Below, in pieces: positions 5,819-12,568 of a DNA stretch of 18,258 bases. Below the pieces are notes generated by a model. That model saw only the letters and a list, made by a program, of their open reading frames with translations. It was not told the DNA's origin and searched no databases. This DNA is from JBEKHI01 sp050012355 (GTDB lineage: Bacteria > Actinomycetota > Actinomycetes > Streptosporangiales > Streptosporangiaceae), in NCBI GenBank assembly GCA_050012355.1, contig JBEKHI010000140.1, forward strand, positions 1 to 18,258, in the 5' to 3' direction. The translations under genes and the position numbers were made by a program. Positions within the stretch are counted from its first letter, which is position 1, and every line of letters starts with the position of its first letter.

Positions 5819-7138
5819 CTAGAGGCCTGACGGGGCGGGCGACTGGCGGGCGATCAGTTCCTCGCGGATGCCTTCCAGGTGCGACACGGTCCCGGCCGCT
5901 GGGCTGGCCGCGCCGGAGACCGGGACGGTTACCCCGGCGAGCACGTCGTCGGTGCGGGGCGTGGTCAGCGTCAGCACGTCACCGAAGCCGGGCGCCGCCG
6001 CGTCGCGGGCGGTGAGCGACGACAGGCTCCAGCGCTGCTCGATGGTCTTCAGTATCGAGGTGTGATCCAGTGGCACGCCAGAAGCGGGCACCCGGTACAC
6101 GGTCCCCGACGCGATGAGCGGCGACACCAGGACGGTCGGCACCCGCGGGCCGAACCGGGTGAAGTCGAAGCCGAACTCGCCGACCGAGCTGTCCGGTGGC
6201 GTGGCGCCCCACGGCGGCGGAACATGGTCATAGCATCCGCCGTGCTCGTCATAGGTGATGACCAGCAGCGTCTGCTCCCAGCCAGGCCCGGAGCGTACCG
6301 CCTCGTAGACGTCGTGGATGAGCTGCTCGCCGAGCGCCACGTCGTAGTTGGGGTGCTGGCTGTTGCCGGAGGAACCCCAGCTCGGCTCGAGGAACGAATA
6401 CGACGCCAGCGTCCCGGCGGAAGCGTCAGACTGGAAATCGGTGAACAGCCCGAAGTTGCCGGACGGCGCCGATGAGATGTCGGTGAACGTCTCCTTGGTC
6501 AGCGGGGACTCGTCGTACCCGTACACCTTCCAGGTCTGCCCGCTCGCGGCGAGCGCGGTGAAGATGGTCGGCGACGTGAACGTGAGCGTCTTGTCGTCCA
6601 TGTGACCCTGGCTGGTCCCCGCGGCGACGAACGCCCGGTTCGGCAGCGTCTCCGTCGGGACCGAGCCGTACCAGTAATCGCAGACCGCGTACCCGCGCGC
6701 GAGCGCGGACAGCACCGGCAGCGCGTCGGGGGTGAAGCAGCCCATGATGTCGTTCGCCGTCGTGCCGGAGACGATGGACCAGTTCTCAGTCGTCTCCCAC
6801 CCGAGCGTGTAGGCGTAGTCGGTGACGAACCCGGTCATCGGCGCGGCCTCGCCGCTCGGGGGCGTGGCGTCGCTGCCGTAGAGCTGCTGGTTGGTCGCCA
6901 TGTACCCCTCGCCGGGGTCGGCCCCCGGCATGAGGTAGGCATTCGACGTGGACGGCGCGATCTGGGAAACCGGCACCTGGTTCCCCGAGCCGTCCGGGTT
7001 CGATTCGCTGCCGGTCAGCCCCTCGAATGGCTGCCCGGACGGCGTGGTGTTGCCCGGATACAGGTACCCCAGCATGTGATCGAACGAACGGTTCTCCAGC
7101 ATCAGCACAACGATGTGGTTCACGGATGTCAGGCTCAC
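5819..7138 (-). CDS. Phospholipase C/acid phosphatase-family phosphoesterase
   Basis: About 439 residues of the phosphoesterase family PF04185 (bacterial phospholipase C, acid phosphatase AcpA). Diagnostic pieces in order: HIVVLMLENRSFDHMLGYLYP at the N-terminus with the metal-binding Glu-Asn pair; WSIVSGTTANDIMGCF; YWYGSVPTETLPNRAF; WKVYGYDE; and TYDEHGGCYDHVPPP with conserved Asp/Glu/His metal ligands; then FGPRVPTVLVSP and LDHTSILKTIEQRW. It should cleave phosphoester bonds in phospholipids or other phosphomonoesters. Unlike many relatives there is no Sec or Tat signal peptide: the catalytic motif starts within 15 residues of the N-terminus. I prefer the GTG at 7138 because AAGG/TAAGGT lies just upstream, overlapping the alternative in-frame GTG at 7144. 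It follows the acidic-protein gene by about 50 bp on the same strand, and a hairpin repeat lies downstream. Confidence 0.85.
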   Translation of the reverse strand: MSLTSVNHIVVLMLENRSFDHMLGYLYPGNTTPSGQPFEGLTGSESNPDGSGNQVPVSQIAPSTSNAYLMPGADPGEGYMATNQQLYGSDATPPSGEAAPMTGFVTDYAYTLGWETTENWSIVSGTTANDIMGCFTPDALPVLSALARGYAVCDYWYGSVPTETLPNRAFVAAGTSQGHMDDKTLTFTSPTIFTALAASGQTWKVYGYDESPLTKETFTDISSAPSGNFGLFTDFQSDASAGTLASYSFLEPSWGSSGNSQHPNYDVALGEQLIHDVYEAVRSGPGWEQTLLVITYDEHGGCYDHVPPPWGATPPDSSVGEFGFDFTRFGPRVPTVLVSPLIASGTVYRVPASGVPLDHTSILKTIEQRWSLSSLTARDAAAPGFGDVLTLTTPRTDDVLAGVTVPVSGAASPAAGTVSHLEGIREELIARQSPAPSGL

Positions 7139-7190
7139 CAGCACACCTTAGCCCGCGGCCGCACGTCGCACATGGACGTTCACCGTAGGT

Positions 7191-9074
7191 TTACCCGCGC
7201 TGATTGGCCCGCCTGGTCGCCGCCTTGTAGGCGCACTTGCGCGCTTCCTTGGCGACGTTCTTGTCCGGGTGGTACTGGCCGATCATCGTCAGCACCTCGA
7301 CCGCCTCCGGGTGCGGGCCACGGGCGATCAGGTCGAACACCTCGGGCTCCTGCCCGGGCGGGATGGTGGCGGCGAGCTGCTCGGCGAGTTCCGCCGCGTA
7401 CTCATCGTCGGGCTCGTCGTCATCGTCGTCCCCGCACAGCACCGCGAGCACGTCGGTGGTCATCCACGCCATGTCCTCTGGCGTCAGCTCAAGGCCCGGA
7501 ATGCTCGTCTCGCCGGGCACGCCGCCCGCCAGCGCGGTCAGCGCGACCTTCGCGTACGGTGTCAGCTCCGGTACCGTCATGACGTCCCGCCAGGCCGGCT
7601 CCGCCGCGGCGCCGACCCGGGTCGCGATCCCGGTCGCCAGCACCCGGTCGGCGGACTCACCCACCGACGCGAGCGAGAGCAGTTCGCGGGCGGCGCCGAG
7701 CGAGTCGCGGGCCGTCAGCCACGCCTCGGTCTCGGCGTCGAACTCGTCTTCCTCCATGCCGCCAGCCGCCGACAGCAGGTCAACCGCGCTCATCTCTTCC
7801 GATGGCGGGAGCAGCGGAATCTCCACGTCGTTGGCCATGATCTGGCGGCGCAGCGCCCACAGGCCAAGCGGCGTCATCTCGACCTGGCCGTCCGGCCCTT
7901 CGCCGATGGCTACCGCGCCGAGCTCCGCCAGCCGGTCGAGCAGCAGGTCCGCTGGGTCTCCGTGGCTGGCCGCCCACTCTTCCCACGCCAGGTCCAGGTC
8001 CGGCGGCGGCTCCTCGCCGAGGATTCCCTCGCGCAGGATCGCGCTCACGTCCGCCCGGTTCAGCTCGCTCTTGCGCAGCAGGAACAGGAAGATACTCAGC
8101 ACCCCGCCGTGTCCCTCGAAGTCGATCTCCGGCTCCGCCACATCCTCATCGGGGAGCAGCAGCGTCTCCGAGATCACCGACTCCAGGGTGGCGTCCCAGC
8201 ACATGAGGGCGGTCTCGTCGTCCTCGTTGTCCGCCCACTCATCGGCGGTGCTAGCGGCGGACATCCGCATGTCGTCGTCCTCGTCGTCCTCGAGGTCGAT
8301 CCAGTCCGCCGCGTAAGCGATCTCCCACAGGTAGCGGAAGTCGGCCTCGCTCACCCCGACCGTCGCCGCGCCGTCCGCCAGGTCGTCGGCCGGGAGATCC
8401 TCGTCATCGTCGAGCAGACGGCCATCTTCGCCCGCCCACCGCGCCAGCGCGGCGAGCCGGCTCATCATCGGGGCGCCGCGCGCCGCCACGGCGAGCACGG
8501 CGTCGTCGGGCAGTCGCATGGGCGGCAGCTCGTCGGGCAGCCCGAACAGCTCCTTGAGGCCCGGCCCGGTGACGTCCTCGTCGTCGGCCAGTTCGGAGTT
8601 GTACTGGTCGATCCATCCCTGGATCGCGTTCGGGTCGTCCACGTCGATGCCGTCGCCCAGCATCGAGGTCATGATCTCCCGCGCCTGACCCCAGTTCGCC
8701 GGGTCCATGACCGCGGCCGCGAACTCGGGTTCCACTGCCTGGAGTTCGTCCCTGAGCTGACCTACCTGCGCCGCGGGCAGTGAGCTGGTGTCGTCGAGGT
8801 AGCCGAGAAAGTCCCGCACCGCCGCGATCGTCTCGGCGGTGTCCTCCCGGCTGCTCACCACGACCTTACGCGGGTAGACCTCGAGGAGTATCTCCTCCAG
8901 GTGTCCGCGGCGAAGCTCTCCGGGGCTAGAGATACCCAGGTAATCCGGCATGTAGCTGAACAAGAGCTCCAGTTCGCGGGCGTCCGTGTCCGCGTTCCCG
9001 GCTAGCGGCCGGCCGGGCGCGGACGCCCACGAGCGGAATCCGTCCAGCGCTGCTTCGAATGAGTCCTTCGCCAT
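7191..9074 (-). CDS. Large acidic protein of unknown function
   Basis: A 627-residue protein I cannot assign to a named family. It has no signal peptide or membrane span and is very acidic, with clusters such as LEDDEDDDMRM (near 265-275), DNEDDET, and GDDDDDEPDDEY (near 545-555). It ends in a basic tail (AKEARKCAYKAATRRANQRG). Helical segments dominate. Residues about 380-425 (LLLDRLAELGAVAI then MTPLGLWALRRQ) look like a winged-helix pattern, and the last 120 residues suggest HEAT-like helical pairs (VALTALAGG, EVFDLIARGPHPEAVEVLTMIG). The protein may be a scaffold or regulator, but that is only inference. The ATG at 9074 is the first in-frame start and has no good Shine-Dalgarno. The long antisense frames here are by-products of GAC/GTC-rich codons. 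Confidence 0.8.
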   Translation of the reverse strand: MAKDSFEAALDGFRSWASAPGRPLAGNADTDARELELLFSYMPDYLGISSPGELRRGHLEEILLEVYPRKVVVSSREDTAETIAAVRDFLGYLDDTSSLPAAQVGQLRDELQAVEPEFAAAVMDPANWGQAREIMTSMLGDGIDVDDPNAIQGWIDQYNSELADDEDVTGPGLKELFGLPDELPPMRLPDDAVLAVAARGAPMMSRLAALARWAGEDGRLLDDDEDLPADDLADGAATVGVSEADFRYLWEIAYAADWIDLEDDEDDDMRMSAASTADEWADNEDDETALMCWDATLESVISETLLLPDEDVAEPEIDFEGHGGVLSIFLFLLRKSELNRADVSAILREGILGEEPPPDLDLAWEEWAASHGDPADLLLDRLAELGAVAIGEGPDGQVEMTPLGLWALRRQIMANDVEIPLLPPSEEMSAVDLLSAAGGMEEDEFDAETEAWLTARDSLGAARELLSLASVGESADRVLATGIATRVGAAAEPAWRDVMTVPELTPYAKVALTALAGGVPGETSIPGLELTPEDMAWMTTDVLAVLCGDDDDDEPDDEYAAELAEQLAATIPPGQEPEVFDLIARGPHPEAVEVLTMIGQYHPDKNVAKEARKCAYKAATRRANQRG

Positions 9075-9140
9075 GCCCGCAACACTACCGCCGCAGGCAC
9101 AGCGTTACGCGGGGCACCAGCAACGGACGCGCCTCCAACG

Positions 9141-9536
9141 TCAGCGACGCGAGAAGTCAACGGTGATGAAGCGCGCCCGGTTGTTGTTGATGTTGGCGTA
9201 GATATCTGACAGTTCGGAGCTGTTGACGTTGTAGGACAGTACGAGCCGGCCGGGTGAGGTCAGCTCCGGATGCGCGGCGACGTTGTAGGTGTAGATATCA
9301 CCGGCGCTCGCCTGCGGCGGTGTGTAGATCTCCGTCCCGCCCGAGAACGGGCCGGCCGGCGTCGGCGCGGTGTACAGGTAGATCTGCGGGTCGAGGTAGC
9401 TGTCGGTGGTGGCGAGCACGTACTCGCCGTCTACCTTCGTAACGCTGTACGAGGCGCCGACGTCACCGAGCAGCGGGGCGGAATCGGCGGGATCGGGCGA
9501 CCAGCCGGACCCGGTATAGAACTGCAGGTTAAACAA
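9141..9536 (-). pseudogene. 3' remnant of a DUF4185-like beta-propeller protein
   Basis: The 131-residue frame reads as the C-terminal third of a sugar-active propeller protein: NLQFYTGSGWSPDP, then GASYSVTKVDGEYVLATTDS, then PQIYLYTAPTPAGPFSG, and the closing LVLSYNVNSSELSDIYANINNNRARF, which resembles the end of DUF4185/DUF5005-type proteins. Such proteins usually have 300 or more residues and a signal peptide. Here a TGA stop lies two codons before the only possible start (TTG at 9536), and the aconitase gene ends just 110 bp further upstream. The 5' two-thirds is therefore gone. There is no good ribosome binding site. Probably a decaying fragment left by a deletion; expression as a short protein is possible but unlikely. 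Confidence 0.62.
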
Positions 9537-9584
9537 CGATCAAGAGCACGCGGAGCGAGCGGAATCTGGCAACAAACCAGGATG

Positions 9585-9623
9585 ATGGAAACTAGCCATC
9601 TCCACGCGATGGCTAGTTTCCAT
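9585..9623 (-). terminator. Perfect 16-bp stem hairpin after the aconitase gene
   Basis: ATGGAAACTAGCCATC (9585-9600) and its exact reverse complement (9608-9623) flank a 7-nt loop. The hairpin begins 22 bp beyond the aconitase stop on the minus strand. No U-run follows, as is common for actinobacterial terminators. The stem is AT-richer than the neighbouring DNA, so it is unlikely to be chance. Confidence 0.75.
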
Positions 9624-9645
9624 TGTCTTGCCGACCGGGCAACGG

Positions 9646-12372
9646 CTACAGCAGCGAGCGCAGCACGAACTGCATGATGCCGCCGTGCCGGTAGTACTCG
9701 GCTTCCCCAGGGGTGTCGATCCGGACCTTCACCCGGAACGTCTTGCCGTTGTCGGTCGTCACCGTCGCCTCGTCCGGTATCCGTCCCTCGTTCAGCTCGG
9801 TGACGCCGCTGATGTCGAAGGTCTCGTGCCCGGTCAGGCCGAGGGTGGCCATCGACTCGCCGGGCAGGTACTGCAGCGGCAGCACCCCCATGCCGAGCAG
9901 GTTGGACCGGTGGATCCGCTCGAAGGACTCGGCGATCACCGCGCGAACGCCGAGCAGCACGGTGCCCTTCGCCGCCCAGTCACGCGACGAACCGGAGCCG
10001 TACTCCTTGCCGCCGAGCACGACCAGCGGCGTGCCGTCCGCGATGTACTTGCGCGACGCGTCGTAGATCGGCATCTGCTCGCCGGTCGGCAGGTAGAGCG
10101 TGACGCCGCCCTCGGTGCCGGGCGCCAGCAGGTTGCGCAGCCGGATGTTCGCGAACGTGCCGCGGATCATCACCTCGTGGTTGCCGCGCCGCGAGCCGTA
10201 GGAGTTGAAGTCCTTGCGCTCGACGCCGTGCTCACTGAGGTACTTGCCGGCCGGGCTGTCGGTCTTGATCGCGCCCGCCGGCGAGATGTGGTCGGTGGTG
10301 ACCGAGTCGCCCAGCACCGCCAGCACCCGCGCCCCGCTGATGTCAGAGACCGGCGCCGGGTTCCGCGGCATGTCCTCGAAATACGGCGGCTTCCGAACGT
10401 AGGTGGAGAACTCATCCCAGGCGTACGTGTCGCCCTCCGGGACGTCGAGCCCGCGCCAGTTGTCGTCGCCGGTGAAGACGTCGGCGTAGTCGCGGGTGAA
10501 CATCTCGGCGGCGATCGCGTCGCGCACCACATTGGCCACCTCGTCCGGCGACGGCCACAGGTCCTTCAGGAAGACCGGCTGGCCCTCCTTGTCGGTGCCG
10601 AGCGGCTCGTTGTTCAGGTCGGTGTCCATCGTGCCGGCCAGCGCGTAGGCGACCACCAGCGGCGGGGAGGCCAAGTAGTTCATCTTGACGTCGGGGTTGA
10701 TCCGGCCCTCGAAGTTCCGGTTGCCCGACAGCACGGCCGACACCGCGAGATCACCCTCGTTGACCGCCTCGCTGATCTCGGCCGGGAGCGGCCCGGAGTT
10801 CCCGATGCAGGTGGTGCAGCCATAGCCGACCAGGTTGAAGCCGAGCTTGTCCAGGTACGGCAGCAACCCGGCCCGCTCGTAGTAGTCCATCACGACCTTC
10901 GAGCCGGGCGCCAGGCTCGTCTTGACCCAGGGCTTGCTGCTCAGGCCGCGTTCCACCGCCTTCTTGGCGAGCAGCGCGGCGGCGATCATCACGCTCGGGT
11001 TGGAGGTGTTGGTGCAGGAGGTGATCGCGGCGATGACCACGTGGCCGTGGTCGACCTCCGTCGTGGTGCCGTCGGCCAGCGTCACCTTCATCGGGTGGCT
11101 GGGCCTGTTGTCCTCCTCAGCCACCGGATCGGAGGCGGGGAACGTCTCGTCAACGCCGTTGTCCTGGAGGGCACCAGGAACGTAGTTCGGGAGGACGTCG
11201 CGGAACGCCTGCTTGGAGTCGGCCAGCGCGATCCGGTCCTGCGGACGCTTCGGCCCCGCGATCGACGGGACGATGGTTGCCAGGTCAAGCGTGAGTTCCT
11301 CGGAGTACCGCGGCGAAACCGACGGGTCGTGCCGCTGTGTTTCCGGCAACCACAGGCCCTGCTCCTTGGCGTACGCCTCGACGAGAGCGATGTGCTCGTC
11401 GGTGCGGCCGGTGAGCTTGAGGTAGTCGAGGGTGGCTTGGTCGATCGGGAAGATGGCGCACGTCGAGCCGAACTCGGGGCTCATGTTCCCGATGGTCGCC
11501 CGGTTCGCGACCGGCACCGCGGCCACGCCATCGCCGTGGAACTCGACGAACTTGCCGACCACGCCGTGCTTGCGCAGCATCTCGGTGATGGTCAGCACCA
11601 GGTCGGTGGCGGTGGTGCCAGCGGGCAGTTCGCCGGTCAGCTTGAAGCCGACCACCTTGGGGATCAGCATGGAGATCGGCTGGCCGAGCATCGCGGCCTC
11701 GGCCTCGATGCCACCGACGCCCCAGCCGAGGATGCCAAGCCCGTTCTGCATCGTGGTGTGCGAGTCGGTCCCGACGCAGGTATCCGGGTAAACGGTGTCA
11801 CCCTTGGTCATCACGACGCGGGCCAGGTACTCGATGTTCACCTGGTGCACGATGCCGGTTCCCGGCGGCACGACCCGGAATCCGCTGAACCCGTCCTGGC
11901 CCCAGCGCAGGAACGCGAAACGCTCCCGGTTGCGCTCGAACTCCAGCTCAACGTTGCGGGTGAACGCGTCGGGCCGGCCGAAGATGTCGGCCACCACCGA
12001 GTGGTCGATGACCAGCTCGACCGGGATCAGCGGGTTGATCTTCGTCGCGTCGCCGCCGAGCGCCGCCATGGCCTCGCGCATCGCGGCGAGGTCGACGATC
12101 CCTGGCACGCCGGTGAGGTCCTGCATGATCACCCGGGCCGGGGTGAACTGGATCTCGGTGTCCGGCGCGGCCTTCGGATCCCAGTTACCCACGGCGCTGA
12201 CCTGCTCCGCGGTGATGTTCACGCCGTCCTCGGTGCGCAGCAGGTTCTCGAGCAGCACCTTCAGGCTGAACGGAAGGGTCTGCGATCCGGGCACGGCGCT
12301 GACCCGGTAGATCTCATATTCCTGGCCGGCAACGCCGAGCTTGCCGCGGCTGCCGAAGCTGTTCGCCGTCAT
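9646..12372 (-). CDS. acnA: Aconitate hydratase
   Basis: A complete 908-residue monomeric aconitase of the AcnA/IRP type, which interconverts citrate and isocitrate through cis-aconitate in the TCA cycle in the cytoplasm. The [4Fe-4S] cysteines are visible: Cys453 in AITSCTNTSNP, and Cys519 and Cys522 in GCTTCIGNSGPLP. Other signatures are TPARVIMQDLTGVPGIVDLAAM, VIDHSV, VGTDSHTTMQNGLGILGWGV, and the C-terminal swivel domain with GDSVTTDHISPAG, FNSYGSRRGNHEVMIRGTFAN and GKEYGSGSSRDWAAKG. Length matches the family, so nothing is missing. The ATG at 12372 is supported by AAGGAGGG at 12382-12389. The gene is single, with its own likely promoter (12425-12454) and terminator hairpin (9585-9623). 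It is divergent from the GH30 gene. An equally long open frame on the opposite strand is a composition artefact. Confidence 0.98.
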   Translation of the reverse strand: MTANSFGSRGKLGVAGQEYEIYRVSAVPGSQTLPFSLKVLLENLLRTEDGVNITAEQVSAVGNWDPKAAPDTEIQFTPARVIMQDLTGVPGIVDLAAMREAMAALGGDATKINPLIPVELVIDHSVVADIFGRPDAFTRNVELEFERNRERFAFLRWGQDGFSGFRVVPPGTGIVHQVNIEYLARVVMTKGDTVYPDTCVGTDSHTTMQNGLGILGWGVGGIEAEAAMLGQPISMLIPKVVGFKLTGELPAGTTATDLVLTITEMLRKHGVVGKFVEFHGDGVAAVPVANRATIGNMSPEFGSTCAIFPIDQATLDYLKLTGRTDEHIALVEAYAKEQGLWLPETQRHDPSVSPRYSEELTLDLATIVPSIAGPKRPQDRIALADSKQAFRDVLPNYVPGALQDNGVDETFPASDPVAEEDNRPSHPMKVTLADGTTTEVDHGHVVIAAITSCTNTSNPSVMIAAALLAKKAVERGLSSKPWVKTSLAPGSKVVMDYYERAGLLPYLDKLGFNLVGYGCTTCIGNSGPLPAEISEAVNEGDLAVSAVLSGNRNFEGRINPDVKMNYLASPPLVVAYALAGTMDTDLNNEPLGTDKEGQPVFLKDLWPSPDEVANVVRDAIAAEMFTRDYADVFTGDDNWRGLDVPEGDTYAWDEFSTYVRKPPYFEDMPRNPAPVSDISGARVLAVLGDSVTTDHISPAGAIKTDSPAGKYLSEHGVERKDFNSYGSRRGNHEVMIRGTFANIRLRNLLAPGTEGGVTLYLPTGEQMPIYDASRKYIADGTPLVVLGGKEYGSGSSRDWAAKGTVLLGVRAVIAESFERIHRSNLLGMGVLPLQYLPGESMATLGLTGHETFDISGVTELNEGRIPDEATVTTDNGKTFRVKVRIDTPGEAEYYRHGGIMQFVLRSLL

Positions 12373-12381
12373 CGTCGGTGA

Positions 12382-12389
12382 CCCTCCTT
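12382..12389 (-). promoter_or_regulatory. Ribosome binding site of acnA
   Basis: AAGGAGGG on the minus strand lies 9 bases before the ATG at 12372. It is a strong match to the anti-Shine-Dalgarno sequence and fixes the aconitase start. Confidence 0.8.
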
Positions 12390-12424
12390 GGTCATCGTGG
12401 CTGGTCTAGCATCCCTCTCAACGT

Positions 12425-12454
12425 ACAGTATCTCGACATCAAGGTACTTCACAA
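12425..12454 (-). promoter_or_regulatory. Candidate acnA promoter
   Basis: On the minus strand TTGTGA (12449-12454) is separated by 18 bp from TACTGT (12425-12430), a fair sigma-70-type pair. It would give a leader of about 45-50 bases before the acnA start. Prediction by eye only. Confidence 0.45.
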
Positions 12455-12472
12455 GGTCGGTATTACCCGCAA

Positions 12473-12492
12473 GTAACTTCTTCGAAAGTTAC
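12473..12492. promoter_or_regulatory. Candidate operator between acnA and the GH30 gene
   Basis: Inverted repeat GTAACTT-N6-AAGTTAC with perfect 7-bp arms; the spacer contains TTCGA. It ends 15 bp upstream of the candidate GH30 -35 box. CG-centred repeats with AACTT/AAGTT arms resemble LacI-type sites that control actinobacterial polysaccharide-degrading enzymes, but the spacing here is off-centre. Binding is inference. Confidence 0.45.
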
Positions 12493-12507
12493 CGATAGTC
12501 ACAGCTC

Positions 12508-12536
12508 TTGCTTGTTTCGGTGACGTTTTCTACGGT
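12508..12536 (+). promoter_or_regulatory. Candidate GH30 promoter
   Basis: TTGCTT (12508-12513), a 17-bp spacer, then TACGGT (12531-12536) form a good housekeeping-type promoter. It predicts a start of transcription near 12543 and a leader of about 25 bases containing the GGAGG site. Confidence 0.5.
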
Positions 12537-12558
12537 CGGGGCACCCCAACTAGCCAAC

Positions 12559-12563
12559 GGAGG
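12559..12563 (+). promoter_or_regulatory. Ribosome binding site of the GH30 gene
   Basis: GGAGG lies 5 bases before the ATG at 12569 and supports that start, which also gives a well-formed signal peptide. Confidence 0.75.
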
Positions 12564-12568
12564 CAGTC

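Noticed and set aside
7237..8783. Long plus-strand frames (Ser-rich and Arg/Gln-rich) opposite the acidic protein
   Set aside because: Poly-Asp/Glu codons (GAC/GAG) read as Ser/Val/Leu on the other strand; no ribosome site, no domain pattern.
9628..12381. 917-codon open frame on the plus strand opposite aconitase
   Set aside because: It is the antisense shadow of acnA caused by GC-biased third positions; the product is Arg/His/Val-rich with no family pattern, and the minus-strand gene is unmistakable.
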